Shown here piece by piece: positions 1-5,987 of a stretch of DNA of 11,227 nt (its first letter is position 1; every line of letters begins with the position of its first letter). This stretch comes from Acidimicrobiaceae bacterium (lineage in GTDB: Bacteria > Actinomycetota > Acidimicrobiia > Acidimicrobiales > Acidimicrobiaceae), in contig JABEUP010000017.1 in NCBI GenBank assembly GCA_013044365.1, positions 1-11,227 on the forward strand, in the 5' to 3' direction. Position numbers and translations under genes: made by a program. The notes under the pieces were generated by a model. That model was not told the DNA's origin. It searched no databases and saw only the letters and a program-made list of their open reading frames with translations.

Positions 1-431
1 CCTTTACGCTTCTATGTGGTCGTTATGAGGGCCTTGACCAGAGGATAATCGATGGTGTGGTGGACTTTGAAGTATCGGCTGGAGACTATGTGCTGGCTGG
101 GGGTGAGCTTGCCGCGCTGGCTGTCATCGAGAGTACTGTCCGCCAAATCAAAGGTGTACTTGGTAACGATGATTCGCCGCTGGAAGAGAGCTTTGCAGGC
201 GGATTGCTAGAGTATCCCCACTACACTAGACCAGCTAGCTTTCAGGGATTAGATGTTCCCGAAGTATTGCTTTCAGGCAACCACGCACTCATTGCTGAGT
301 GGCGCAGGGCGGCCGCTCTATATCGGACATTGGTTCATCGGCCGGATTTGATAGCCGGTAAAGGTGGTCTGAGTAAAGAGGATGAGCGGATTCTTAGAAA
401 GCACGGTTATTCTTATAAAGTCTCTGAATAA
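1..431 (+). CDS. trmD: tRNA (guanine-N1)-methyltransferase TrmD, 3' portion (5' end outside window)
   Basis: TrmD transfers a methyl group from S-adenosylmethionine to N1 of G37, next to the anticodon, in a subset of tRNAs and so limits frameshifting. The reading frame is open from base 3, giving 142 visible residues. The fragment starts inside the SPOUT trefoil-knot cofactor site: LLCGRYEG (visible residues 3-10) and GDYVLAGGE (27-35) are the family's cofactor-loop motifs. The C-terminal domain follows with YPHYTRPASF, PEVLLSGNHA and EWRRAAAL, ending at TAA (429-431). The first in-frame GTG (57) is not the true start, because conserved sequence runs upstream of it. Oddity: the residue aligning by eye with the catalytic Asp (D169 in Haemophilus TrmD) is Glu here (visible residue 62, codon 186-188), while the Arg matching R154 is kept (residue 47). 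rplS follows 21 bases downstream, the usual operon order. Confidence 0.96.
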   Translation, partial: FTLLCGRYEGLDQRIIDGVVDFEVSAGDYVLAGGELAALAVIESTVRQIKGVLGNDDSPLEESFAGGLLEYPHYTRPASFQGLDVPEVLLSGNHALIAEWRRAAALYRTLVHRPDLIAGKGGLSKEDERILRKHGYSYKVSE

Positions 432-452
432 TTTTTAGGAGTTCCAGTTACG

Positions 453-794
453 ATGAAGCTAACCGACTTAGTTGATAGGGAGAGTCTCCGCGAAGACGTA
501 CCCATTTTTGGTCCTGGTGACACTCTCAAGGTGCACGTAAGGGTTGTAGAAGGCACCAGGGAGAGAGTGCAGATCTTCCAGGGCGTAGTAATTCGTAGAT
601 CCGGTTCGGGACTCCAGGAAACCTTTACGGTCCGCAAGGTCTCCTTTGGTGTTGGTGTCGAGAGAATCTTTCCAGTTCACTCTCCGATTATTGCAAAGCT
701 CGAAGTTGTCTCTCGGGGTGATGTTCGCAGGGCAAAGCTTTACTATTTAAGAGATCGGGTCGGAAAAGCTGCGAAGATCAAAGAAAAGCGCTAA
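453..794 (+). CDS. rplS: 50S ribosomal protein L19
   Basis: This is the 113-residue large-subunit protein L19, which sits at the 30S-50S interface. The match covers the whole family length: FGPGDTLKVHVRVVEGTRER near residues 19-38, FQGVVIRR at 42-49, FTVRKVSFGVGVERIFP in the centre, and the basic end RRAKLYYLRDRVGKAAKIKEKR. The ATG at 453 is preceded by AGGAG (437-441) with an 11-base spacer. The gene lies 21 bases after trmD and is probably cotranscribed with it. A GC-rich hairpin lies 32 bases after the stop codon. Confidence 0.98.
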   Translation: MKLTDLVDRESLREDVPIFGPGDTLKVHVRVVEGTRERVQIFQGVVIRRSGSGLQETFTVRKVSFGVGVERIFPVHSPIIAKLEVVSRGDVRRAKLYYLRDRVGKAAKIKEKR

Positions 795-826
795 GAATTA
801 GTTAGTGGTTGTTTACGTTTTTTCAG

Positions 827-860
827 ATGGGGTGGTTGGGGAGAACTCTGGCCACCCCAT
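827..860 (+). terminator. Hairpin between rplS and the DUF2469 gene, possible terminator or attenuator
   Basis: Perfect 9-base arms ATGGGGTGG (827-835) and CCACCCCAT (852-860) enclose 16 bases that can pair further through G-U and G-C pairs around a small loop. The stem is strong, but the downstream sequence (TGTTCATTTA) is only moderately T-rich. It may be a partial terminator or an mRNA-stabilising 3' end for the trmD-rplS message. In the opposite direction no T-tract follows, so the plus strand is favoured. Confidence 0.45.
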
Positions 861-887
861 TGTTCATTTAAAGGTTGGAGAGTACCT

Positions 888-1184
888 ATGAGCTCAGAAG
901 ATCTTGAAAATTATGAAACAGAAATCGAATTGGCCCTTTATCAGGAGTACCGTGCGGTACTTCCGATGTTTCAATATGCCGTTGAAACGGAGCGAAGGTT
1001 TTACCTTACCAACGAGGTGAGAATTACTCCTCTTGGCGAGGGTGACAGATCCTATTTTCAGGTTGAGCTGAAGGATGCGTGGGTGTGGGACATGTACAGG
1101 CCTGTGCGCTTTGTTGATAACGTGAAGGTCGTTACTTTTAGAGACGTCAACATAGAGAAACTACCCGACCATCAGGAGATTTAA
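888..1184 (+). CDS. DUF2469 family protein (conserved actinobacterial, function unknown)
   Basis: The product is a 98-residue acidic protein of the DUF2469 family, represented by Rv2901c in Mycobacterium tuberculosis. The family is largely restricted to Actinobacteria and has no established function. The diagnostic N-terminus SSEDLENYETEIELALYQEYR (residues 2-22) is present, followed by FQYAVETERRFYLTNEV and an aromatic-rich C-terminal half (VELKDAWVWDMYRP). No signal peptide, membrane segment or metal-binding cluster is visible. The ATG at 888 has GGAG at 877-880 (7-base spacer). In mycobacteria this gene sits downstream of rplS-lepB-rnhB; here it follows rplS directly. The neighbouring minus-strand gene is convergent. 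Confidence 0.93.
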   Translation: MSSEDLENYETEIELALYQEYRAVLPMFQYAVETERRFYLTNEVRITPLGEGDRSYFQVELKDAWVWDMYRPVRFVDNVKVVTFRDVNIEKLPDHQEI

Positions 1185-1218
1185 ACCTACCGATAATTAA
1201 CTTTGGTTGGTAAGGTTT
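1183..1218 (+). terminator. Weak inverted repeat just after the DUF2469 stop codon
   Basis: AAACC-TACC (1183-1191) can pair with GGTA-a-GGTTT (1209-1218) with one bulged A, starting inside the TAA stop codon. The downstream sequence TGATTTAGTTG is only moderately T-rich. It may act together with the hairpin at 1250-1271. The call is weak. Confidence 0.25.
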
Positions 1219-1249
1219 TGATTTAGTTGTAGGTGGGACTGTCTAGTTC

Positions 1250-1276
1250 GCCTTATTGTAAAGGATAAGGCTCTTT
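1250..1276 (+). terminator. Hairpin in the convergent gap after the DUF2469 gene
   Basis: A perfect 7-bp stem, GCCTTAT (1250-1256) and ATAAGGC (1265-1271), has an 8-base loop and is followed by TCTTTC. It lies between two convergent genes and is oriented as a modest terminator for the plus-strand transcript. The minus-strand gene stops 65 bases further on and shows no separate clear terminator before this point. Confidence 0.4.
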
Positions 1277-1335
1277 CATGGCGGTTTGCCAATTCCCCGC
1301 GTAGGTATAGTTTTGTGCAGCGTGATGCTTTGATA

Positions 1336-1665
1336 CTATCTTTTTTTTGGCCGCTTTTTTGTGGCAGGGGCGCGGTTCTGCCTTCTAACCCAGCAATAAT
1401 TGTGCCAATGCCGTCGCAGATCCGGTGAATCCAAAGGTACCAGTACCAGATGCGGCGTGCCTTGTACTATTGTGTCGTTGCATTCAGGACAAAGATATGT
1501 TTTGACCGCCTGGTATCCTTGAATGGCTGTAAGTGAGGCGCTGTAGCCGGTCAATGGGTCGATTACCAGGTTCTCTGAGTCTCTATTGTGAGCTTCCAGT
1601 CCATCGGAATCCAAGCTAATTGGACTCTTTGTTTTGGTGAGTTTCTTCTTGGTATTTCTTTTCAT
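1336..1665 (-). CDS. Small Cys/His protein of a conserved actinobacterial family, probable Zn-binding
   Basis: The predicted product is a basic protein of 109 residues. A Lys-rich N-terminus (MKRNTKKKLTKTK) is followed by a compact C-terminal module: CPEC (Cys59, Cys62), GTPHLVLVP (66-77) and RRHWHNYCW (84-92, with His86, His88, Cys91), ending in a basic tail KKRPKKR. The pattern CPxC, GTPH, RRHWHxxCW is one I recall from short actinobacterial proteins often annotated loosely as 'ATP/GTP-binding'; no P-loop is visible here, so that name is not supported. Two Cys plus a His/Cys pair suggest a single Zn site. The basic tails could bind nucleic acid, which is inference. The frame is open to an upstream ATG at 1761, but the ATG at 1665 has GGAG at an 8-base spacing and gives a family-like N-terminus, so I chose it. 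The gene converges with the DUF2469 gene and diverges from ppa. Confidence 0.8.
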   Translation of the reverse strand: MKRNTKKKLTKTKSPISLDSDGLEAHNRDSENLVIDPLTGYSASLTAIQGYQAVKTYLCPECNDTIVQGTPHLVLVPLDSPDLRRHWHNYCWVRRQNRAPATKKRPKKR

Positions 1666-1673
1666 TAGTGATG

Positions 1674-1677
1674 CTCC
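1674..1677 (-). promoter_or_regulatory. Ribosome binding site deciding the start of the Cys/His gene
   Basis: GGAG on the minus strand lies 8 bases before the ATG at 1665-1663. The alternative ATG at 1761 would add 32 residues (MILNLCPFPASG...) that do not resemble a domain, and the candidate promoter at 1698-1703 lies inside that extension. Confidence 0.6.
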
Positions 1678-1697
1678 AATGCGGCCGCCACCTTTGG

Positions 1698-1703
1698 AGT
1701 ATA
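1698..1703 (-). promoter_or_regulatory. Candidate -10 box for the Cys/His gene
   Basis: TATACT on the minus strand is a good match to the -10 consensus and would start transcription near 1690, about 25 bases before the chosen ATG. No convincing -35 box is seen at the expected distance. Confidence 0.35.
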
Positions 1704-1967
1704 GATATCTGTGTTGTGTCGGATTCCCGGATGCTGGAAATGGGCACAAATTGAGAATCAAATTCCTTATGGCATATTGATCTGATATGACCTCGCCCGC
1801 GCGCTTGTCTTACTGCCGCCTCGCAATTCGATTGCGGGCCTGGAATTATTGCTTGTGGTCAATAAAAGTGGTTCTGGTAAAATATGCCTGGCTAATATAC
1901 GATGGTTCTGCGAATATCTGCCATGGAAATGGCGGTTGATGATTCCCGACATTACAAGAGTGCCTGT

Positions 1968-1995
1968 TTGTCAGATAAATGGGCAGGATCATAAC
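1968..1995 (+). promoter_or_regulatory. Candidate promoter for ppa
   Basis: TTGTCA (1968-1973) and CATAAC (1990-1995) are separated by 16 bases and match the -35 and -10 consensus at 5 of 6 and 4 of 6 positions. Transcription would begin near 2002, giving a leader of about 65 bases before the GTG at 2069. Confidence 0.35.
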
Positions 1996-2068
1996 TAGAT
2001 GAATAGGCAAGTGGTTTGGCTAGTCTCTTAGGTAAATCTATTGAGGGCCGGGACGGAATGGAGTTGAA

Positions 2069-2557
2069 GTGGGTTTCGAAGTTGTGATTGAGATTCCCAA
2101 GGGATCAAAAAATAAGTATGAAGTGGATCACGAGACTGGTCAGGTGTGGTTGGATCGCACTTTATTCACTCCAATGGGTTACCCTACCGATTATGGCTAC
2201 ATTGAGAACACTTTAGGCGAAGACGGAGATCCACTTGATGCGCTTGTCCTTTTGGATCTTCCGCTCTTTCCAGGTTGCCATCTAAAGGCTAGGGCTGTGG
2301 GCGCCTTCATTATGAGTGATGAGGCCGGACGTGACGTGAAAGTGTTGTGCGTGCCGGAGAAGGATCCAAGATGGTCTCACATCCAAGACATTGGAGATGT
2401 TCTTGCCAACGTGAAGGATGAGATCACCCACTTTTTCTCGCACTATAAAGACCTTGAACCAGGTAAGAGCGTAACGGTAGAGGGCTGGAGAGACAAGAGT
2501 GCCGCCGAGAAAGAGTTCGCGGACTCACAAGTCCGTTTCTCAAATCAATCTCATTAG
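2069..2557 (+). CDS. ppa: Inorganic pyrophosphatase, family I
   Basis: This soluble enzyme hydrolyses pyrophosphate to two phosphates, pulling biosynthetic reactions forward in the cytoplasm. At 162 residues it has the usual length of actinobacterial family I enzymes. All the active-site positions I can map onto the E. coli enzyme are kept: Glu8, Lys16, Glu18, Arg30, Tyr42, the DGDPLD signature (Asp52, Asp54, Asp57), Asp84, Asp89, Lys91 and Tyr126-Lys127. The C-terminus HFFSHYKDLEPGK and VEGW is typical. The GTG at 2069 has GGAG at 2060-2063 (5-base spacer). An ATG at 2058 is out of frame. A short hairpin starting in the stop codon may terminate the transcript, so the gene is probably monocistronic. 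Confidence 0.97.
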   Translation: MGFEVVIEIPKGSKNKYEVDHETGQVWLDRTLFTPMGYPTDYGYIENTLGEDGDPLDALVLLDLPLFPGCHLKARAVGAFIMSDEAGRDVKVLCVPEKDPRWSHIQDIGDVLANVKDEITHFFSHYKDLEPGKSVTVEGWRDKSAAEKEFADSQVRFSNQSH

Positions 2558-2581
2558 TTCATTCACTGAACTACTTTTCTG
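2555..2581 (+). terminator. Hairpin overlapping the ppa stop codon, followed by a short T-run
   Basis: TAGTTCA (2555-2561, including the TAG stop) pairs perfectly with TGAACTA (2567-2573) around the loop TTCAC, and CTTTTCTG follows. The form is terminator-like, but the stem is AT-rich with only two G-C pairs, so its strength is doubtful. Confidence 0.4.
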
Positions 2582-2607
2582 CTGTGAATAAAAGTTAAAG
2601 AATTTAT

Positions 2608-2621
2608 CCTATCTAAATAGG
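2608..2621. promoter_or_regulatory. Palindrome upstream of the NifU-like gene, possible operator
   Basis: CCTAT-CTAA-ATAGG is a perfect 5-bp-arm inverted repeat with AT-rich, partly symmetric flanks (TTTAT on the left, TGTAAA on the right). It lies 56 bases before the GTG and just upstream of a possible -10 box TAAAAT (2641-2646). The small arm size allows chance occurrence. A repressor site is inference. Confidence 0.3.
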
Positions 2622-2676
2622 TGTAAATCGCATCCGCGGGTAAAATGGATGAAAACGGCGAGAAAGTAGAATTCAA

Positions 2677-3009
2677 GTGGAAACTATTCTAACCGAAGAG
2701 GCAAAGCTCGATCGGAAAAGGGAACTTCAAGCCTTAATAGAGATGATTCGGCCAGCGGTGCAGGCTGACGGTGGCGACCTTGTTCTTATCGATGGTGATG
2801 TTGAGACCGGAGTCGTAAAGGTCATGCTCGTGGGGTCCTGCTCATCGTGTGCGATTTCAGAGACCACCCTACAGGCAGGGATCGAGAAAATACTGATGGG
2901 AAGACTTCCGTGGGTTACGGCAGTGGTTGGAGACGTAGATGAATCGATGGAGTTTGAAGATTCTTACGCTTTAGGGCGTGGCGGCTACATACCAAAGATT
3001 GAGGTTTAA
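2677..3009 (+). CDS. NifU C-terminal-domain protein, Fe-S cluster scaffold/carrier
   Basis: The product is a 110-residue NifU-like (Nfu-type) protein that would carry a transient Fe-S cluster for delivery to apoproteins in the cytoplasm. The family core is clear: a helix ending in IRPAVQADGGDLVLID (residues 24-39), then VKVMLVGSCSSCAISETTLQAGIEKIL (47-73). Its CSSC motif (Cys55, Cys58) is the cluster ligand pair, shared between two subunits in known relatives. The C-terminal extension after about residue 85 (VDESMEFEDSYALGRGGYIPKIEV) is not part of the usual motif. No A-type or IscU-like domain is fused. The start is GTG; no strong Shine-Dalgarno sequence is visible (weak AGAAAG upstream). 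No suf or isc genes lie nearby, so it appears to be a stand-alone carrier. Confidence 0.93.
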   Translation: METILTEEAKLDRKRELQALIEMIRPAVQADGGDLVLIDGDVETGVVKVMLVGSCSSCAISETTLQAGIEKILMGRLPWVTAVVGDVDESMEFEDSYALGRGGYIPKIEV

Positions 3010-3117
3010 TTACAGGCGATAGGTTTCTCCATCTGTGGTGATTTCCAAACTGCCTGGGGGGCGGCTAAGGTCTAAATGGTAAATAGTCGGCTAGGTATTT
3101 GGGGATCCTAAATTTAT

Positions 3118-5211
3118 ATGCGGATTTTATCTAAGCTCATACTTACGGTGATATTTGGTGGATTGTTACTTGGCCTAGGTTCTCTTCTCCTTTTCCCGGC
3201 ATTTTCAAATCTGACGTTGTTCTTGCAGCCCGGCAGCCTTTCTACGCCTCTTCAACTGCGTGCATTGGCGTATCCCTCGAAATTCTATGACTCGCAAGGA
3301 AACCTTCTCTATGTAATGCAGGGAAGTGGATACCGGGTCCCGATATCGCTTTCACAGGTTCCACAAAATGTGATCAACGCAGTCCTGGATGTGGAAGATC
3401 ACACCTTTTACCAGCACGGGCCGATCGATTTGAAGTCTATCGCGCGCGCGTTTTCAGCTGATGTCTCTGGCGGGACAATCCTGGAGGGTGGTTCCACCAT
3501 CACTCAGCAGCTGGTAAAGAACACGATCCTGACTCCGCAGCGAACCCTTACGCGCAAGATTCAGGAGGCATTGGATGCATATAGGATCGAGGGGCAATTT
3601 ACCAAGAGTCAAATCCTGGGGAAATATCTGAATACGGTCTATTTTGGTGACGGCGCATACGGCATAGGCGCTGCCGCTAAGACCTATTTCAATTTAAAGG
3701 TGGACCAGCTAAGCACAGCTCAGGCTGCTCTTCTGGCAATTTTGATCGAAGACCCTTCAGGCAATGATCCTTTTCTCCATCCTCGGAATGCGATTACAAG
3801 ACGGAACACCGCATTGGATCAAATGGTCCAATACAACGATTTGACCCCAGCCCAAGCTAACCGGGACAAACTGGAGCCGTTGCCCACTGTTTCATTCAGG
3901 CCTAAAGTCAGTGCCCCTTCCGCCTTTGTCCAGGAGGTACTTAACCGGATACTGACCGAGCCCAAATATTCAATCCTGGGAAGTACGCAAGGTGCGCGTT
4001 TGCAGGCACTCAATAGTGATGGACTCAATATTTATACCACATTGAACTCCAAGTACCAGTCCGAGGCCGAGGCTGTTGTTAAGAAGGACCTGCCAAATAC
4101 TAATGGAAAGTTTACGGCGGCACTTGTTAGCATGGATCCAAAAACAGGTGCTGTTGAGGCTTTGGTATCAGGAAACCCCTCACAAGGTTTCGGTGGTTAT
4201 GACGTAGCCACAGGCACTGGTGGAACCGGCAGACAGGCGGGTTCATCATTCAAACCCATCGTTTTAGCCTCGCTGCTGCAACAGGGCTACAGCCCAAATG
4301 ACATTATTGACGGAACTGGTCCCTGCCAATTCGTGATTCCGAATGTCAAGCCATCTCCGTATATAGTTCATAATGCTGAGCCAGGGTACGGACTCATGAC
4401 AATTACCAAAGCCACCGCAGATTCAGTCAACTGTGCTTATGTCAGACTAGGTGTGAATCTTGGGGACCAAAATATTGTTAATATGGCACACATCATGGGT
4501 GTCACCAGCCCACTGATCGCAGTACCTTCGTTGGCGATAGGCTCAGAGGATGTCACCCCACTTGAGATGGCCACTGTTTATTCCGTTCTTGCGGATAACG
4601 GAATAAAACACAACCCATACTTTACTTCGAAGATTCTTGACTCGCAGGGCAAGACGCTGTTCCAAACAACGGTGAAAGGAATCCAGGTATTGTCCTCGCA
4701 GAATGTTGCGGTAGAAGACCAGGTTATGCAGGCAGTTGTCCAGTACGGTACCGGTACCGCAGCGGCGCTTCCAGGGCGTGAGGTAGCAGGGAAGACAGGT
4801 ACCACAGACAACTTCACCGACGGGTGGTTTAACGGCTTCACTCCTCAGTTGGAGACGGCAGTTTGGATGGGAGCTCCATCCGGCTCAGTTCCGATGCTGG
4901 ATGTTGGCGGAATCCCGGTTTATGGTGGAACGTATCCGGCAAAGATTTGGCATGACTATATGGCCCAGGCACTTTCCGGTCTGCCAGCGTTGAATTTCCC
5001 ACAGCCAGTCCAGGCGCTCATACCGCCAGGCAGGTTCATTGTCCCAATTGATTCGCCCGGCTCAATCATGACGCCTCCTGGCAGTGCAACAACAACTACA
5101 TCACCAGCCAGTAGTACTACGACTTCGCCCAATGGACCGCCCACCAGTACCACGAGTACTACTATTGCACCTACGAGCACTACCTCAGCCCCCAAGGTGG
5201 GTCCAGGGTAA
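3118..5211 (+). CDS. Class A penicillin-binding protein (bifunctional transglycosylase/transpeptidase)
   Basis: This 697-residue protein polymerises lipid II and cross-links peptidoglycan on the outer face of the membrane. Residues 5-30 form the N-terminal signal-anchor. The GT51 domain follows: VEDHTFYQHG (92-101, catalytic Glu93) and GGSTITQQLVKN (124-135), then KYLNTVYFGDGAYGI (169-183). The transpeptidase domain has the nucleophile motif SSFK (Ser376-Lys379), the SVN motif (436-438) and KTGTTDNFTDGWF (559-571), so all three penicillin-binding motifs are intact. No PASTA domain is seen. The protein ends in a Thr/Ser/Pro-rich tail (about 657-691), probably an extracellular flexible segment. 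The ATG at 3118 has only a distant GGGGA (about 12 bases), a weak ribosome site. The Zn-ribbon gene follows 49 bases downstream, suggesting cotranscription. It resembles PonA-type proteins; I assign no symbol. Confidence 0.96.
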   Translation: MRILSKLILTVIFGGLLLGLGSLLLFPAFSNLTLFLQPGSLSTPLQLRALAYPSKFYDSQGNLLYVMQGSGYRVPISLSQVPQNVINAVLDVEDHTFYQHGPIDLKSIARAFSADVSGGTILEGGSTITQQLVKNTILTPQRTLTRKIQEALDAYRIEGQFTKSQILGKYLNTVYFGDGAYGIGAAAKTYFNLKVDQLSTAQAALLAILIEDPSGNDPFLHPRNAITRRNTALDQMVQYNDLTPAQANRDKLEPLPTVSFRPKVSAPSAFVQEVLNRILTEPKYSILGSTQGARLQALNSDGLNIYTTLNSKYQSEAEAVVKKDLPNTNGKFTAALVSMDPKTGAVEALVSGNPSQGFGGYDVATGTGGTGRQAGSSFKPIVLASLLQQGYSPNDIIDGTGPCQFVIPNVKPSPYIVHNAEPGYGLMTITKATADSVNCAYVRLGVNLGDQNIVNMAHIMGVTSPLIAVPSLAIGSEDVTPLEMATVYSVLADNGIKHNPYFTSKILDSQGKTLFQTTVKGIQVLSSQNVAVEDQVMQAVVQYGTGTAAALPGREVAGKTGTTDNFTDGWFNGFTPQLETAVWMGAPSGSVPMLDVGGIPVYGGTYPAKIWHDYMAQALSGLPALNFPQPVQALIPPGRFIVPIDSPGSIMTPPGSATTTTSPASSTTTSPNGPPTSTTSTTIAPTSTTSAPKVGPG

Positions 5212-5260
5212 CGTGGTGGATGAAAACAAGAAATCAGAGCGATCGAAGGTTGTGTGAGCG

Positions 5261-5986
5261 GTGGACAAGTTTGCTTTGGATCAGCTCTTTGCCCTGCAGG
5301 ACGTGGATGCAGGGTTGTGGGAACGGAGTCACAGGCTAAGCATCCTAGAGGAGAGTTCGGGGGCAAGGGCAGCTACAGATGATGTAAAGTCGCTGCAACT
5401 GGACCTCAAATCTATGAATTCGAGGATGGCGATACTTGTGGCCACAAGGGATGAGTTAGACGGTCGTTCCCGGGATTTGATGGCAAAAGTCAAGAATATC
5501 AAGGCCAAGGAGATGAGCGGAGCGATTTCTCATCGTGATTTCGCGACTACCGAAGCTGAGATCTCTCATCTTGAAACCCAGCGTTCCGAACTTGAGGATG
5601 CTGAATTTGAGGTTATGTCTGAAATAGAACAGATTGAATTTCAGATACAGGAAGTTGAGCAAAAACTACTGGTTCGAGATGCAGAACTCTCTGAGCTGAA
5701 GGCAGCAAACGCAAATGTCAGGGCGGTGATCAAAAATGAGATTGCTGATCTCGAAGAAAAGCGTTCCCAATTAACCGGTGTGATAGATGGATCGCTTCTG
5801 AAAATATATGACGGGATCCGTCTTAGAGTTGGATCGATGACTTTGGCAAGGATCGAAAACGGCAACTGCCAAGGCTGTCGACTCAAGCTGTCATCGGTTG
5901 AAATCGAAAGTGTAAAGCGGGTTCTCGCAGCCGAATTTTCCCGCCCGCCAACATGCGAGCAGTGTGGAAGAATGCTTTATATTTAG
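5261..5986 (+). CDS. Coiled-coil protein with C-terminal C4 zinc ribbon (COG1579 family)
   Basis: The product has 241 residues. Most of it (about 5-175) is a heptad-rich coiled coil with no membrane segment. The C-terminal zinc ribbon has CQGC (Cys203, Cys206) and CEQC (Cys232, Cys235) 25 residues apart, followed by GRMLYI. The motif MSGAISHRDFATTEAEISHLE near 85-105 is a typical conserved part of this family, and so is the layout of coiled coil plus ribbon. Relatives (Rv2229c in mycobacteria) are described as putative nucleic-acid-binding proteins, but no precise function is established. The GTG at 5261 is the first usable start: the GTG nine bases upstream runs straight into TGA. The gene sits 49 bases after the PBP gene. 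Its TAG stop (5984-5986) is immediately followed by the convergent 3' end of rnpB, with no room for a separate terminator. Confidence 0.93.
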   Translation: MDKFALDQLFALQDVDAGLWERSHRLSILEESSGARAATDDVKSLQLDLKSMNSRMAILVATRDELDGRSRDLMAKVKNIKAKEMSGAISHRDFATTEAEISHLETQRSELEDAEFEVMSEIEQIEFQIQEVEQKLLVRDAELSELKAANANVRAVIKNEIADLEEKRSQLTGVIDGSLLKIYDGIRLRVGSMTLARIENGNCQGCRLKLSSVEIESVKRVLAAEFSRPPTCEQCGRMLYI

Positions 5987-5987
5987 C

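Larger units (their letters stand above)
1678..2068. other. Gap between the Cys/His gene and ppa: two hairpins and an imperfect direct repeat, no convincing gene
   Basis: About 390 bases between divergent genes show no convincing coding sequence; a 61-codon minus-strand frame at 1767-1952 looks non-biological. The gap contains a small stem CGCAAT-TCG-ATTGCG (1822-1836) and an imperfect direct repeat beginning TGGTTCTG (1869-1891 and 1903-1926). A second stem (1918-1935) has arms CTGCCAT and ATGGCGG closed by a GGAA (GNRA-type) loop. The ppa promoter must lie here or just downstream. The structures could belong to a leader or small RNA, but the sequence alone does not establish this. Confidence 0.4.

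Noticed and set aside
57..431. Complete gene starting at the GTG at 57
   Set aside because: The same frame is open to base 3 and carries the conserved TrmD motif LLCGRYEG upstream of 57, so this is the 3' part of trmD cut by the window edge.
1666..1761. N-terminal extension of the minus-strand Cys/His gene to an ATG at 1761
   Set aside because: The ATG at 1665 has a well-placed GGAG, the extension shows no domain or signal sequence, and a candidate -10 box lies inside it.
1767..1952. 61-codon minus-strand reading frame
   Set aside because: Its composition does not resemble a protein, it has no recognisable motif, and it covers the hairpins and repeats of a non-coding gap.
4747..4758. Palindrome GGTACCGGTACC
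   Set aside because: It lies inside the PBP coding sequence and encodes part of the conserved QYGTGTAA stretch, so it is explained by codon choice.
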